From Blautia liquoris (GTDB lineage: Bacteria; Bacillota; Clostridia; Lachnospirales; Lachnospiraceae), in the NCBI RefSeq assembly GCF_015159595.1, contig NZ_CP063304.1:2480001-2544000 (forward strand): a stretch of 64,000 nucleotides of DNA, read 5' to 3'. Both the position numbers and the translations under genes were made by a program. Below are positions 1 to 9,384 of this stretch, piece by piece (positions within the stretch are counted from its first letter, which is position 1; each line of letters opens with the position of its first letter). The notes below the pieces were generated by a model, which saw only the letters and a list, made by a program, of their open reading frames with translations, had not been told where the DNA came from and did no database searches.

Positions 1-555
1 TGGCTGCTCAGGTTCCTGTATCATTTCACCGTACACAACGGTCTGCTCCGGAACTTCAGTGCCACCATTTGACATAAATTGCACCCTGCATTCCGTAGAG
101 ATGACAACGCGCAGCTCCTCTGTATTAGACTGAAAGTGATCTTTTCCATCCGCTGTGGAGACGAGATAATCTTCATTCGTAATCGTCGAGGTTCCTTCTT
201 CTCCAATCACTTTTAACTGAAAACTTCCTACTTTTACCTTCTTCTCCCACTCTTTCCCGCCGGATGAGGACAGATAGTTCATATAAATCCGCTGTTTATT
301 GTCACGCATCCCAACTTCACTACTCCTTATTCCGTCTTCCAGATTAAGGCTATCCGGCACTAGTTCAAAGAATTCTGTATCATACTGAATCTCATTTTGC
401 ATAGCATACATCGTGGTATCGTCACCTTCGGTCTGTTCCAATGTGAATACAACCGTAATGGTATCCCCGATATTTACTTGAATGGTATCATTTCCATCTG
501 CATCCAGTTTAAAGATAGTATAATTGATTTTCTTGACGTTTTCTTGGAAAAATGG
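1..555 (-). pseudogene. 5'-truncated surface protein fragment (cohesin-like domain plus InlB B-repeat)
   Basis: An open minus-strand frame runs from 555 to the window edge. The translation begins NVKKINYTIFKLDADGND, continues with a GDTITVVFTLEQ stretch typical of cohesin-like beta-sandwich domains of clostridial surface proteins, and ends with VQFMSNGGTEVPEQTVVYGE, the start of an InlB B-repeat (Listeria-Bacteroides repeat). An in-frame TGA lies at 556-558, and no ATG, GTG or TTG occurs before the domain begins, so signal peptide and start are missing. The strong promoter of the next gene sits directly beyond the break. I infer a gene that lost its 5' end by rearrangement. A frameshift into another frame is less likely, because the other minus-strand frames of 556-664 show no signal peptide. 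The 3' part lies outside the window. Confidence 0.6.
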
Positions 556-587
556 TCATATAATGTCAATTAAAATATAAAAAACTA

Positions 588-616
588 TTGAAAATTAGAA
601 AAAAGTATGTTATAAT
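588..616 (+). promoter_or_regulatory. Sigma-A promoter of the NADH oxidase gene
   Basis: A -35 box TTGAAA (588-593) and a -10 box TATAAT (611-616) are separated by 17 bp, and a TG one base upstream of the -10 gives an extended -10. This close match to consensus lies about 50 bp upstream of the NADH oxidase start and suggests strong constitutive transcription. Confidence 0.75.
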
Positions 617-664
617 ATTCACAAATCACTACTAAAATAGTATAGAATCTCAGGAGGTATCTAA

Positions 665-1999
665 ATGGAAAAGGTTGTAGTTATTGGGGCTAATCATGCC
701 GGAACAGCAGCGCTGAATACGATTTTGGACCAGTATCCCGACAAAGAAGTAATTGCATTTGACCAGAATTCAAATATTAGTTTCCTTGGTTGTGGTATGG
801 CACTTTGGATCGGCAAACAAATTTCATCTTCAGATGGGCTTTTCTACTCGGACAAAAAAACTTTGGAAGAAAAGGGTGCAAAGGTCTATATGGAAACAGA
901 AGTAGACCATGTAGATTTTGATCAAAAGATTATATATGCCACAGATAAAAGCGGTGAAAAATATGAACAGCCTTATGACAAACTGATTCTGGCAACCGGC
1001 TCTCTTCCTGTTGTTCCGCAAATTGAGGGAATTCATCTTGAGAATGTACAGTTAGTAAAATTATTTCAGCATGCCCAGGAAGTAATTGACAAGTTGAAGG
1101 ATGATTCCATCAGACATGTAACTGTAATTGGTGCGGGATATATTGGTGTAGAACTTGCCGAGGCATTTAAGCGAAACGGACGTGAGGTAACCTTAATTGA
1201 TTGTGCAGATACCTGCCTGGGTGGTTATTTTGATCCGGAATTCACAGACAGAATGGCAGCCAGATTAAAAGACAACGGCGTGCATCTTGCCTTCGGTGAA
1301 ACAGTAAAAAAACTAACAGGTGATAAGAAGGTAAGAAAAGTTATCACTGACAAATGTGAATATGATACAGATATGGTAGTTCTTGCAATTGGGTTCTGCC
1401 CTAATAACGAAATTGGAAAAGAACGCCTGGAGTTGTTCCGCAACGGTGCATATCTGGTGAATCGTTCTCAGGAAACCAGTGTGAAAGATGTATATGCAGT
1501 TGGCGATTGTGCAACGGTATACGATAATGCTATTCAGGATACGAATTATATTGCATTGGCCACCAATGCGGTGCGTTCGGGTATCATAGCTGCTCATAAC
1601 GCATGCGGGACAAAACTTGAGACTGTAGGTGTGCAGGGTTCAAACGCGATCAGTATCTGGGGACTGCATATGATTTCAACGGGTATGACCCTTACGAAAG
1701 CCTGCAAGAATGGATATGATGCAGCGGCAACTGACTTTGAAGATTATCAGAAAGCTCTCTTTATTGAGAACGGTAATTATAAAGTAAAGATTCGGATTGT
1801 GTACGACAAGAAGACGAGAATCGTCCTTGGTGCACAGTTATGTTCTGAGTATGATGTTTCAATGGCAATTCATATGTTCTCACTTGCGATCCAGGAACAG
1901 GTTACCATTGATAAATTAAAATTGCTGGATATTTTCTTCCTTCCGCATTTTAATCAGCCGTATAACTATATTACCATGGCAGCATTATCAGCAGATTAA
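665..1999 (+). CDS. nox: NADH oxidase (Nox / CoA-disulfide reductase family)
   Basis: A 444-residue FAD-dependent pyridine nucleotide-disulfide oxidoreductase. It carries the N-terminal dinucleotide fold [10 protein letters not shown] (residues 4-13), the single redox cysteine Cys43 in [10 protein letters not shown], a second Rossmann motif [10 protein letters not shown] (152-161) for NADH, and the FAD-binding DVYAVGDCA segment near residue 277. Length and motifs fit water-forming NADH oxidases of Firmicutes, which reduce O2 with NADH and protect anaerobes from oxygen. CoA-disulfide reductases share the single-cysteine layout, so the electron acceptor is inferred. A clear AGGAGG site precedes the ATG. 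It is monocistronic and convergent with the lipoprotein gene downstream. Confidence 0.88.
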   Translation: MEKVVVIGANHAGTAALNTILDQYPDKEVIAFDQNSNISFLGCGMALWIGKQISSSDGLFYSDKKTLEEKGAKVYMETEVDHVDFDQKIIYATDKSGEKYEQPYDKLILATGSLPVVPQIEGIHLENVQLVKLFQHAQEVIDKLKDDSIRHVTVIGAGYIGVELAEAFKRNGREVTLIDCADTCLGGYFDPEFTDRMAARLKDNGVHLAFGETVKKLTGDKKVRKVITDKCEYDTDMVVLAIGFCPNNEIGKERLELFRNGAYLVNRSQETSVKDVYAVGDCATVYDNAIQDTNYIALATNAVRSGIIAAHNACGTKLETVGVQGSNAISIWGLHMISTGMTLTKACKNGYDAAATDFEDYQKALFIENGNYKVKIRIVYDKKTRIVLGAQLCSEYDVSMAIHMFSLAIQEQVTIDKLKLLDIFFLPHFNQPYNYITMAALSAD

Positions 2000-2031
2000 A
2001 TTAATCGGGTTGCTTTCATTAAAAAGAGAGA

Positions 2032-2072
2032 CAGCCAGAACAGGTTCATTAATTACTAACCTGTTCTGGCTG
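2032..2072 (-). terminator. Rho-independent terminator between convergent genes
   Basis: A perfect 15-bp inverted repeat (CAGCCAGAACAGGTT, 2032-2046, and its complement, 2058-2072) with an 11-nt loop. On the minus strand the stem is followed by a T-rich tract, ending the binding-protein operon. On the plus strand no T-run follows, but the hairpin could still stop or protect the nox transcript. Confidence 0.75.
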
Positions 2073-2097
2073 CCTGTTCTGTCACCAGATAATCTTC

Positions 2098-3831
2098 TTA
2101 TTTGCTGGCTTCTGCTTTGATTTCATCCAAAATCTTGTCTCCTCCCTGACTCTTCCAATTGGATACAAATTCGTCGAAACTGTCAAGAGAAGCCTGACCC
2201 ATAATAATCTTTGCAAATGTTTCATCTTCCATCTTCTTTAAGTTTGCCCAATAGGATTCCATAGATTCCGTTTGCGCGTAATATTCGCTGTAAACTTCCT
2301 CATACCCTTCTTCTACGGAGGGGCGTACACCAATCATGATGGAAATTAACCTTGAAAGATTGGTCGGTGCAATTTCATTATCTACATCCCAATATTTTTG
2401 GCTGTAATCATCAAAAGGCTCTTTTTTCAATATTTTAATTGCTTCCATATCATTTTTCAATAATTTATGTGTCGAAAAATCCACATCATCCTCTGTGATT
2501 TCTCCATTCAGATATTTTTTCAATGTATCATATGTCACTTCATCTTCATCTGCATTGTCATATACATTGAATAAAGGATATACACTCGATGTGGGTAATT
2601 CCTTCGGCGTTACACCACTGTCACCAATACCATTTTCAACCCAGTCAGATTCTTCATATAGCAGGTAATTGATAATTTTCATTGCAGCTTCCGGATTCTT
2701 ACAATTTTTATTCACCACAATATATTGCGATGTAGGTTCAGCCATGTGTGCATAATACTTACCGTCCTTAGCCAGCGGTGTATTATATGCCTGCCAGTCA
2801 GCCTTACCATTCAATACACTGTCTCCAATTGTATAACCAGCCCACCATGGCCCAAAGAAAATACCGACATTTCCGGCGAGTGTGGGTTCCTGACTATCAC
2901 CGCGAATTAACATCTGCGGATCAATTAATCCATCTGCATACATCGAAGCTAATTCTCCAAGTGCTTCCTTTGTCTCGGGCTGTATGGATCCGTATTGAAT
3001 CTCACCAGACTCATCTTTGATCCAATATTGTGGGAAAGATTTAAAGGAGCCGAAAATCGGATCCAGTCCCCATAGATTTCCACCGATATTCGTTAACGTC
3101 CCAGAATTAGCCGGTCCAATAATACCTATCGTATCATCTTTGCCATTTCCATCCGGATCCTGTGTTACAAACGCCTTCGCAACAGTCTTTAACTCATCCA
3201 ATGTACGTGGTGTTTGTAATTCCAGCTTATCCAGCCAGTCCTGTCGAATCCACATGACGTTAACACCAGCGTTTTTAATATTGGGAGCCGGTATTGCCAT
3301 CATCTTCCCATCCTGAGAGATCATATCGTTTAATTGCTCCCCACCGCTGTTTACAAAGCTCTTTAACAAGTCCGAGGCACAACTATCATAAGCATCTGTC
3401 AGTGACTGAATCTGCCCGTATTTTAACATCGCACGATACTGTGTGGCGTTCACATTCATAATATCCGGAAGAGTATTACTTCCGATGCATAGATTCACTT
3501 TTTGCGAAAGATCCGAAACAGAGCAGACCCAGTCATATACAATTTCAATATTAAGGTCCTTTTTGATAGCATCCAGGAATGCATTATTCTCCATGGTCTG
3601 CCCTTCCGGGAAGGAAGTATTGGGATTTAATCCCGCACCCAGATGAATGGTAACCGTATCCTCATAAGGATCAAGGGGACCCCCGGTTGTCTTGGCGTCA
3701 GAAGATGTTTCTTTTTTTGAATCAGCCGTGGATTGATCGGATTTCTTATCATCTCCATTGCTGTTCGAACACCCAACCAACGACCCTAACATTGTGGTCA
3801 TTAAAAATAAAGCAAGTAACTTTTTTTTCAT
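2098..3831 (-). CDS. Extracellular solute-binding lipoprotein (LplA-type, CUT1 sugar ABC importer)
   Basis: A 577-residue secreted lipoprotein. The signal peptide ends in a lipobox with Cys21 (LVGC), followed by a Ser/Asp/Lys-rich linker typical of membrane-anchored binding proteins. The size and body match the large family 1 binding proteins of the LplA/YtcQ group, which capture oligosaccharides outside the membrane. It is the last gene of a run with two LplB/LplC-type permeases, and a YesMN-type two-component pair lies directly upstream. There is no ATPase and no glycosidase in this operon, so the ligand cannot be inferred. AGGAGG lies 5 nt before the ATG. Confidence 0.88.
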   Translation of the reverse strand: MKKKLLALFLMTTMLGSLVGCSNSNGDDKKSDQSTADSKKETSSDAKTTGGPLDPYEDTVTIHLGAGLNPNTSFPEGQTMENNAFLDAIKKDLNIEIVYDWVCSVSDLSQKVNLCIGSNTLPDIMNVNATQYRAMLKYGQIQSLTDAYDSCASDLLKSFVNSGGEQLNDMISQDGKMMAIPAPNIKNAGVNVMWIRQDWLDKLELQTPRTLDELKTVAKAFVTQDPDGNGKDDTIGIIGPANSGTLTNIGGNLWGLDPIFGSFKSFPQYWIKDESGEIQYGSIQPETKEALGELASMYADGLIDPQMLIRGDSQEPTLAGNVGIFFGPWWAGYTIGDSVLNGKADWQAYNTPLAKDGKYYAHMAEPTSQYIVVNKNCKNPEAAMKIINYLLYEESDWVENGIGDSGVTPKELPTSSVYPLFNVYDNADEDEVTYDTLKKYLNGEITEDDVDFSTHKLLKNDMEAIKILKKEPFDDYSQKYWDVDNEIAPTNLSRLISIMIGVRPSVEEGYEEVYSEYYAQTESMESYWANLKKMEDETFAKIIMGQASLDSFDEFVSNWKSQGGDKILDEIKAEASK

Positions 3832-3875
3832 ATTAACCTCCTGTGAAATATATAAATTTTTATTGCTTGAGAGAG

Positions 3876-4760
3876 TCAGCCCTTCACCGAGCCTAAGGTG
3901 ATCCCTTTGACAAAATACTTCTGTAGGAAGGGATAAATCATCAATATGGGAACCATGGCAATAAATATTTTCGCCGCATCCAAAGATTGATTATTTAGCT
4001 GAACCATTTCTTTTATCTGCTCAACTGTCATTGTTGAATAATTCTGCGTTACAACCATCTGCTGGATATAGGTCTGTAGTGGATAATTACTCTGTTTTGT
4101 GCTTAATACAAGACCCTGAAAAAAGTCGTTCCAATGTCCTACAATAGTCAATAATGTAATCGTAGCAATCATAGGTTTCGCCAGAGGTATATTGATCTTA
4201 ATAAAAGAAGTCCACGGATCTGCTCCATCCACATAAGCTACCTCTTCCAATTCGGAAGGAAGGTTGCGGAAGAAATTCATTGCCATTATTACATTAAACA
4301 CAGGAAGACCCCCAGATAATACAAGTCCCCATACATTGTCAGTTAAGTGATAACTACGCATAGTCATATACCATGGAATAGTTCCGCCATTAAATAACAT
4401 ACAAAAGATCAATATCCACATAAAAATATTTCTTTTGGGAAATTGACTGTTGGATCTGGAAAGTGGATATGCGACTAACAAAGTGCATCCCACCCCCAAA
4501 GCTCCTCCCAGAACTACTCTTTGTAAGGATATCCAAAAGGATTTCAAAAAAGCAGTTTCTCCCAGAATCTTCTGATAAGAAAGTAAATTGAATCCAACCG
4601 GCCAAAACGTAATCAAGCCCGCATTGACCGCTTCCTTACTGCTTACAGAGACCATAAGAATATACCACAATGGCACAATACATACTAAGGATATCAGAAT
4701 CAGTACAATTACATTACACACATCAAATATCTTTGACCCTAACGATTTATTTTCAATCAT
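3876..4760 (-). CDS. Carbohydrate ABC transporter permease (LplC/YtcP type)
   Basis: A 294-residue polytopic membrane protein of the MalG-like CUT1 permease family. The cytoplasmic EAA loop reads EEVAYVDGADPWTSFIKI, the contact site for the ATPase, and the protein ends with VKGITLGSVKG, a C-terminus typical of LplC/YtcP proteins. It would form the channel with the permease encoded upstream (15 bp gap) and receive sugar from the lipoprotein encoded downstream. The ATPase is not in the window. Confidence 0.88.
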   Translation of the reverse strand: MIENKSLGSKIFDVCNVIVLILISLVCIVPLWYILMVSVSSKEAVNAGLITFWPVGFNLLSYQKILGETAFLKSFWISLQRVVLGGALGVGCTLLVAYPLSRSNSQFPKRNIFMWILIFCMLFNGGTIPWYMTMRSYHLTDNVWGLVLSGGLPVFNVIMAMNFFRNLPSELEEVAYVDGADPWTSFIKINIPLAKPMIATITLLTIVGHWNDFFQGLVLSTKQSNYPLQTYIQQMVVTQNYSTMTVEQIKEMVQLNNQSLDAAKIFIAMVPILMIYPFLQKYFVKGITLGSVKG

Positions 4761-4774
4761 GCTCCACCCCTGCT

Positions 4775-5665
4775 TTAAAAGATTTTATAACCGGCGAATT
4801 TATCAGCTAACCAGTAACCCAATGCTATAAGTATCATGCTCACTACTGATTTTAATAAACCTACTGCGGTTGCAAGACTGAATTGTAGTTCGACAAGTCC
4901 GGCGCGATACACCCAGGTATCTAATACATCACCGGTTGAATATACCAGTGGATTATACAAGTTAAAGATCTGATCAAAGCCTGCGTTAAGTACATTGCCC
5001 AGTGATAAAATTGCAAGTAGTGCAATGGTCGTTTTAATACCAGGTAAAGTGATGTGCCATAATCTGGAGAATCTTCCTGCGCCATCGACTGCTGCCGCCT
5101 CATACAAGGTCGGATCAATTCCCAGCAGTGCAGCTAAGTAAATTACCGCATTATATCCAAATCCTTTCCAGATATCAGTGCCAATAACCAGAGGACGGAA
5201 TAAATCCGGACGCCCAAAGAAATTGACAGGTTCCAGATTAAAGTGCTGCATGAATGCATTAATCGGGCCAGTATATCCGAAGATATTCAAGATGATTTTT
5301 GCAAGTATGACCCATGAAATAAAATACGGTAAATACACAATAGTTTGAATTGGTCGGAATAATTTTTTAATACACAATTCATTCAACAATAATGCAAAAA
5401 TCAATGGTACAATTAAGTTCCCTATCATTTTTCCTACTGCAATTATTACTGTATTGATTAATACCTGTTTCGTATCGCTGATCTGAAACATATACCGGAA
5501 ATTTTCCAGCCCGACAAACTGTGATTTAAGAATACCATCAATCGGGTTATAATTCTGAAATGCCATAATAATGCCAAACATGGGAACAATGCTGACTAAT
5601 GCAAGCCAGATAAAACCAGGAATCAACATAAAATAATATTGCTTTAAAAACTTTTTATTAAACAT
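4775..5665 (-). CDS. Carbohydrate ABC transporter permease (LplB/YteP type)
   Basis: A MalF-like CUT1 permease of 296 residues, read from the ATG at 5665, which has GGGAGG 7 nt upstream. An upstream in-frame TTG at 5680 lies at the edge of that ribosome site and is unlikely to be used. The EAA loop is YEAAAVDGAGRFSRLWHI, and hydrophobic segments span the whole protein. It is the first gene of the three-gene importer operon and pairs with the LplC-type permease. Confidence 0.87.
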   Translation of the reverse strand: MFNKKFLKQYYFMLIPGFIWLALVSIVPMFGIIMAFQNYNPIDGILKSQFVGLENFRYMFQISDTKQVLINTVIIAVGKMIGNLIVPLIFALLLNELCIKKLFRPIQTIVYLPYFISWVILAKIILNIFGYTGPINAFMQHFNLEPVNFFGRPDLFRPLVIGTDIWKGFGYNAVIYLAALLGIDPTLYEAAAVDGAGRFSRLWHITLPGIKTTIALLAILSLGNVLNAGFDQIFNLYNPLVYSTGDVLDTWVYRAGLVELQFSLATAVGLLKSVVSMILIALGYWLADKFAGYKIF

Positions 5666-5680
5666 AAGTAATCCTCCCAA

Positions 5681-5840
5681 TCCAGATTATTTTTGTTCCA
5701 GATCATCTGTCTGGTATATTGTAACAAGTATCAATGGGCTCATTCTATAGATTGATGTTCTAAATTTACAAAATTTGTTTTCATTCTTTTACATTTGTTG
5801 TAAAAAATGTTTTTATTTTTTAAAACATTTTTCTGACAGA
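5681..5840 (-). promoter_or_regulatory. Upstream region of the LplBC-lipoprotein operon with a palindromic site
   Basis: This AT-rich gap separates the two-component genes from the importer operon. It contains a perfect inverted repeat TTTTACA-N5-TGTAAAA at 5787-5805 and a possible -10 TACAAT (5718-5723, minus strand) without a good -35 box. That pattern suits a promoter needing an activator such as the neighbouring AraC-type regulator. The assignment is inferred from position and symmetry. Confidence 0.4.
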
Positions 5841-5841
5841 C

Positions 5842-5877
5842 AAAAAAGGAGCTTATCATTCATATGAATTGAGCTCC
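5842..5877 (-). terminator. Terminator of the YesMN-type two-component operon
   Basis: On the minus strand GGAGCT and AGCTCC close a hairpin whose inner part contains the palindrome ATTCATATGAAT. A run of six T follows directly. It lies just after the response regulator stop codon and separates the regulators from the importer operon. Confidence 0.7.
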
Positions 5878-5892
5878 AACCTATGTACGTAT

Positions 5893-6915
5893 TTAATTGG
5901 TATATTTTTTTCTAAACTCTGTAGGAGAACATTTCATTTCTTCATGAAACACACGATTAAAGTAATTGATGTCTTCAAAACCGGATTCTTTAGCGATATC
6001 AATAACCCGCTTGTCTGATTCTTCTAATAATCCGGCAGCTATGCGCATACGTTTTGCTCTGATATATTCGCGAAATGTTTTCCCTGTATATTTTTTAAAG
6101 TTAATACTGAAATAGCTACGGCTCATGCCTAGTTTGTCTGCAATCTCTTCCGCTTTTAAACTATCTTTATAATGCAGCTTCAAATAGTGAATTGCTTTTA
6201 TCATACAGACTTGCATCTTTTCATTGGTATCCTCTTCTAACGCCCACTGATATAATTCATCTCTCCACTTTATCAGCCACTCCAGAATTAAATCTATATC
6301 CGTAAAATACGGAATCATAGACTCTTCTCTTCCGAAACTATTATCAATAATTTGTATACATTTTAATAACAGGCGTTCCAGCTTTCTTGTACCCGGATTT
6401 ATTTGCTTTGTTTTTCTCACCAGCGCTTCAAAACATGGCGTATCATACAGCCAGTATAAATGTTGCCACTCAATTTTTAAACGCTCCCAGAATTCTTGAT
6501 TTTCATGATCCTCCGAAGTAGAATTAATATTTGCTTTTTCCTCAAAACGCCGGAAGATTCTGGATAGCATTGCAGCTCCATCTTCCTTTTCCATCTGAAT
6601 CTTTGATATGTATTCCAATACCCCATACCGAATTGCAGCCTGTGCATAGGTAAACTCTTCAAAAAAGGTCAGCACTACAAATTGAACGTTAGGATATTCC
6701 TTACGACTGGTCTCCATTAACTCCATACCGCCAATTTCCGGCATGTCGATATCGACAAACATGATATCCACCTCATGTTCCCTTAAAAACTCAAGGGCCA
6801 CCCTTCCATTTTGAACGTCCCCTACAATCTTCATATTAAAATCCGCCCAGGGCAAAATAGAAATAATTCCCTTTCGAGCCAGTTTATCATCATCTACGAT
6901 CAATACCTTTATCAT
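5893..6915 (-). CDS. Response regulator with AraC-type DNA-binding domain (YesN-like)
   Basis: A 340-residue regulator. The receiver domain (about 1-120) begins MIKVLIVDDD and has the phospho-acceptor Asp55 in VDIDMPE. The C-terminal 100 residues form an AraC-type double helix-turn-helix, recognisable by LGMSRSYFSINFKKYTGK and GFEDINYFNRVFHEE. The start overlaps the 3' end of the kinase gene, which indicates coupled translation. It probably activates the sugar importer operon immediately downstream. Confidence 0.9.
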   Translation of the reverse strand: MIKVLIVDDDKLARKGIISILPWADFNMKIVGDVQNGRVALEFLREHEVDIMFVDIDMPEIGGMELMETSRKEYPNVQFVVLTFFEEFTYAQAAIRYGVLEYISKIQMEKEDGAAMLSRIFRRFEEKANINSTSEDHENQEFWERLKIEWQHLYWLYDTPCFEALVRKTKQINPGTRKLERLLLKCIQIIDNSFGREESMIPYFTDIDLILEWLIKWRDELYQWALEEDTNEKMQVCMIKAIHYLKLHYKDSLKAEEIADKLGMSRSYFSINFKKYTGKTFREYIRAKRMRIAAGLLEESDKRVIDIAKESGFEDINYFNRVFHEEMKCSPTEFRKKYTN

Positions 6916-8671
6916 TGTTTTCCTCCAACGGTAACAATATAGTAACCTTAGTCCCCTTATTGAGTTCGCTGTTTATGGTCAGTAACGCACGGCCATCATA
7001 AAAAGAATCCAGCATAGATCTGACATAGCGTAATCCAACTCCATCATTTTCTTCTGTTCCATCCGAGGTATATTCGAATGGACGATTGATTCTTTCCAAT
7101 TGTTCAACAGTGAGACCTTTTCCATTGTCTTTGATAGTTATTACTACATATCCCATCTTTTCATCTTTGAACAATCGTATATATATCATGCCTGTATTTC
7201 CCAGTCCATGGCGAATCGCATTCTCCACCAGGGGCTGAAATAGCAATCTTATGGTAGGCTGATCCAGATAATCTCCCTCTTCCACTTGAAGATCCAGTTC
7301 AAAATCATATCGCATCTTCTGCAAATTAACATACTGTCTTAAGAACTCTAATTCTGTTCGAAATGTTGCAGTTTTTGCCTGTTTTCCCAAATTATATGAC
7401 AGTAAAAAAATCAGACTTGATATAAAATCACTGATATCTTTCTGCTTCTTAATCTGTGCCATCCACTGAACTGAATTTAATGTATTCAAAAGAAAATGGG
7501 GATTTATCTGATACATGAGCTTTTCAACTTCTGTTTTACTTCTCATTTTTTCTTCGTTTTCTACATCAACGAGTAATTGTTTAATCTGTTTTTTCATATT
7601 ACTGAATTGCTGCATTAATTTATCAAATTCTCTAACGCCGAACGCATAATCGACACCATCCAAATTTCCCTGCCCTGCTTGTTCAATTTCCTCTCCAAAT
7701 AATTGCAAAGGGCGGTAAATTAATCGATATATCGTTAATACCGATAGATAAAACATAACAATGGAAAGAAGCAGGATGAAAAAAATACGATTTCTCCATT
7801 GATAAATTTCCCTTCGATATAACTGTTCCTTTACAGCAAAAACGTTCGTATATCCTATCTTACTTTTTTGGGCAACAATAAAATACCCGTCTTTCATACC
7901 GGTAAAAGATTTATCCGAATCAAAATCATCATCAATTCTAAGTACTTCCCCTGTCTTAAAATCACCACTACTGGTGTATTGAATCACCTGGGAAGCATCC
8001 AGCTGCAATAACACAAAAGGAAGTACCTTTTTTGACCCTAAATCAGAATCTTCTAAGTATTCTTCTACATTAACTTTTGTTTCCACATAGGTATACAATT
8101 TCTTATGTCTAAAAGCATCTTCTCCCAGCATTGATATAACCAGACCATTGCTGCTTTTACACTTTGATAAACCCAGTCCTCTCAGACAATCATCACCTGC
8201 GGATATCAGTACGGGTGCATCCTTAAGATTATAATTATCTAACATCATATTTTCATCAAACAAGCATGCTTTATTATATGGATCGTAATAGCCTGCAAAA
8301 TTAACGGAAGAATTCGGAAAACTTATATTCACCAATTCTTTGGAAAGTTCTCTTTTTGTCTTATAAATATAATAGGCATTTTCCTGAGACATATAGTCCG
8401 TTAATAATGAGCCTATTGTTCCGCCTTCTTTCATCTGCTGCGTAATCCGTACCATGCTAAAATAAGCCTCATCCATATGTTCCGTCATCTGCTTTAAAGA
8501 AAGCTTTAATGTAGCTTCTGTTTTATTTTTTTCCATGGAATGTAAGGCAGCATAGGATACCACTACAAGTGAAAGCAAACTTACCACAGTCACCATTAGT
8601 ATAATTGCTATTAAACGCTGTCTTATAGAAGAAAGCCTGTTTTTTTTCAAAATTTTGTAATTAAGGCCCAT
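6890..8671 (-). CDS. Membrane sensor histidine kinase (YesM-like, HATPase_c/His_kinase)
   Basis: A sensor kinase with a membrane segment near the N-terminus, an extracellular sensor region of about 230 residues, a second membrane segment, a HAMP-like linker, and a His_kinase domain with the box MYQINPHFLLNTLNSVQW. The ATPase N-box (ENAIRHGLG) and G-box (DNGKGL) follow. I chose the ATG at 8671, with GGAG 9 nt upstream, giving 593 residues. In-frame starts at 8707 (ATG) and 8716 (TTG) have weaker ribosome sites. It is cotranscribed with the AraC-type regulator and presumably senses the sugar handled by the LplABC-like importer. Confidence 0.88.
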   Translation of the reverse strand: MGLNYKILKKNRLSSIRQRLIAIILMVTVVSLLSLVVVSYAALHSMEKNKTEATLKLSLKQMTEHMDEAYFSMVRITQQMKEGGTIGSLLTDYMSQENAYYIYKTKRELSKELVNISFPNSSVNFAGYYDPYNKACLFDENMMLDNYNLKDAPVLISAGDDCLRGLGLSKCKSSNGLVISMLGEDAFRHKKLYTYVETKVNVEEYLEDSDLGSKKVLPFVLLQLDASQVIQYTSSGDFKTGEVLRIDDDFDSDKSFTGMKDGYFIVAQKSKIGYTNVFAVKEQLYRREIYQWRNRIFFILLLSIVMFYLSVLTIYRLIYRPLQLFGEEIEQAGQGNLDGVDYAFGVREFDKLMQQFSNMKKQIKQLLVDVENEEKMRSKTEVEKLMYQINPHFLLNTLNSVQWMAQIKKQKDISDFISSLIFLLSYNLGKQAKTATFRTELEFLRQYVNLQKMRYDFELDLQVEEGDYLDQPTIRLLFQPLVENAIRHGLGNTGMIYIRLFKDEKMGYVVITIKDNGKGLTVEQLERINRPFEYTSDGTEENDGVGLRYVRSMLDSFYDGRALLTINSELNKGTKVTILLPLEENNDKGIDRR

Positions 8672-8740
8672 CTTAAATAGCTCCATTTTCATCCATCTAG
8701 TAAGCATACCCAACAAATTTTATAGTATTTGCTGCATTTT

Positions 8741-8769
8741 ATTATACAGCATTTAATCTTTAAATGAAA
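8741..8769 (-). promoter_or_regulatory. Possible sigma-A promoter of the YesMN pair
   Basis: A minus-strand TATAAT (8741-8746) lies 17 bp downstream of a weak -35-like TTTCAT (8764-8769). The position in the gap between divergent genes fits, but only the -10 box is convincing. Confidence 0.4.
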
Positions 8770-8830
8770 CAAAAATGGGGAAAGTTTTTATTCAGCAAGA
8801 GTTTCCTTAAATATAAAGATGAAACTTGTC

Positions 8831-8858
8831 ACTTTTTGTAGATTTTCGTCATATACTT
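8831..8858 (+). promoter_or_regulatory. Possible sporulation (SigK/SigE-type) promoter
   Basis: CATATACTT at 8850-8858 resembles the -10 of SigE/SigK promoters (CATA followed by a TA-like end), with an AC at 8831-8832 where the short SigK -35 element would lie (17 bp spacing). The downstream genes encode exosporium-type proteins, which are normally made late in the mother cell, so this reading is attractive. The match to consensus is incomplete. Confidence 0.35.
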
Positions 8859-8878
8859 TATTAAGAGGAGGTGATTGA

Positions 8879-9271
8879 ATGTCTATGCCTGAATTCCCAG
8901 AGCCAAATCCTGATTTTACTCAGGAGCAGGCTTTGACGATGATTTTATCATCCATCGCACTTGAAGAGTTGTCCCTTAGTCATATCCTAAATGCCGAAGG
9001 TGAAAAAATACAGCATGTTCTGAAGAATAAGTGCTGCCAGAGTTCTGCAGATGCAAAGGACATTCTGGCTGTCAATAAAAGTGCAAAAGAACTGTTGGAT
9101 ACAGTCCTTCAAAACCAGATCATTTTAAAAAACAAAATGGACAAAGTGTTGGAGTATCTGCCTCATCCACCCGATCCTGCGCCCCCCTGCCCATGTGCAT
9201 CCTGCAAGGCGCCGAGAGGACACTGTCCCTGCTTCCATTGCTGCAGTTATGTCTGCCGCAGGGATTCCTGA
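8879..9271 (+). CDS. Short exosporium-type protein with shared N-terminal module and Cys-rich tail
   Basis: A 130-residue protein preceded by a strong AGGAGGTGA site. Residues 1-50 match the N-termini of the next two proteins: the common pattern is FP-x-P...A...ILSSIA-x-EEL-x-LSH...NAEGEK-x-Q. Instead of collagen repeats the C-terminus is Pro/Cys-rich, with eight cysteines in about 25 residues (PCPCASCK, HCPCFHCCSYVC). I do not know a named family for the module. Its occurrence on BclA-like proteins suggests it anchors them in the spore outer layer. The Cys-rich tail could be disulfide-crosslinked, like Cys-rich exosporium proteins of Bacillus (inference). Confidence 0.6.
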   Translation: MSMPEFPEPNPDFTQEQALTMILSSIALEELSLSHILNAEGEKIQHVLKNKCCQSSADAKDILAVNKSAKELLDTVLQNQIILKNKMDKVLEYLPHPPDPAPPCPCASCKAPRGHCPCFHCCSYVCRRDS

Positions 9272-9384
9272 TGACCAGTATTCTGCAGCAAAAAGCAGTA
9301 TCAAAAAAACCTGAATATCTTTTATGCAGCTACATATGATGGCCACATTATATGTAATAAAAATGAAGAAGAGAGGTAATATCT

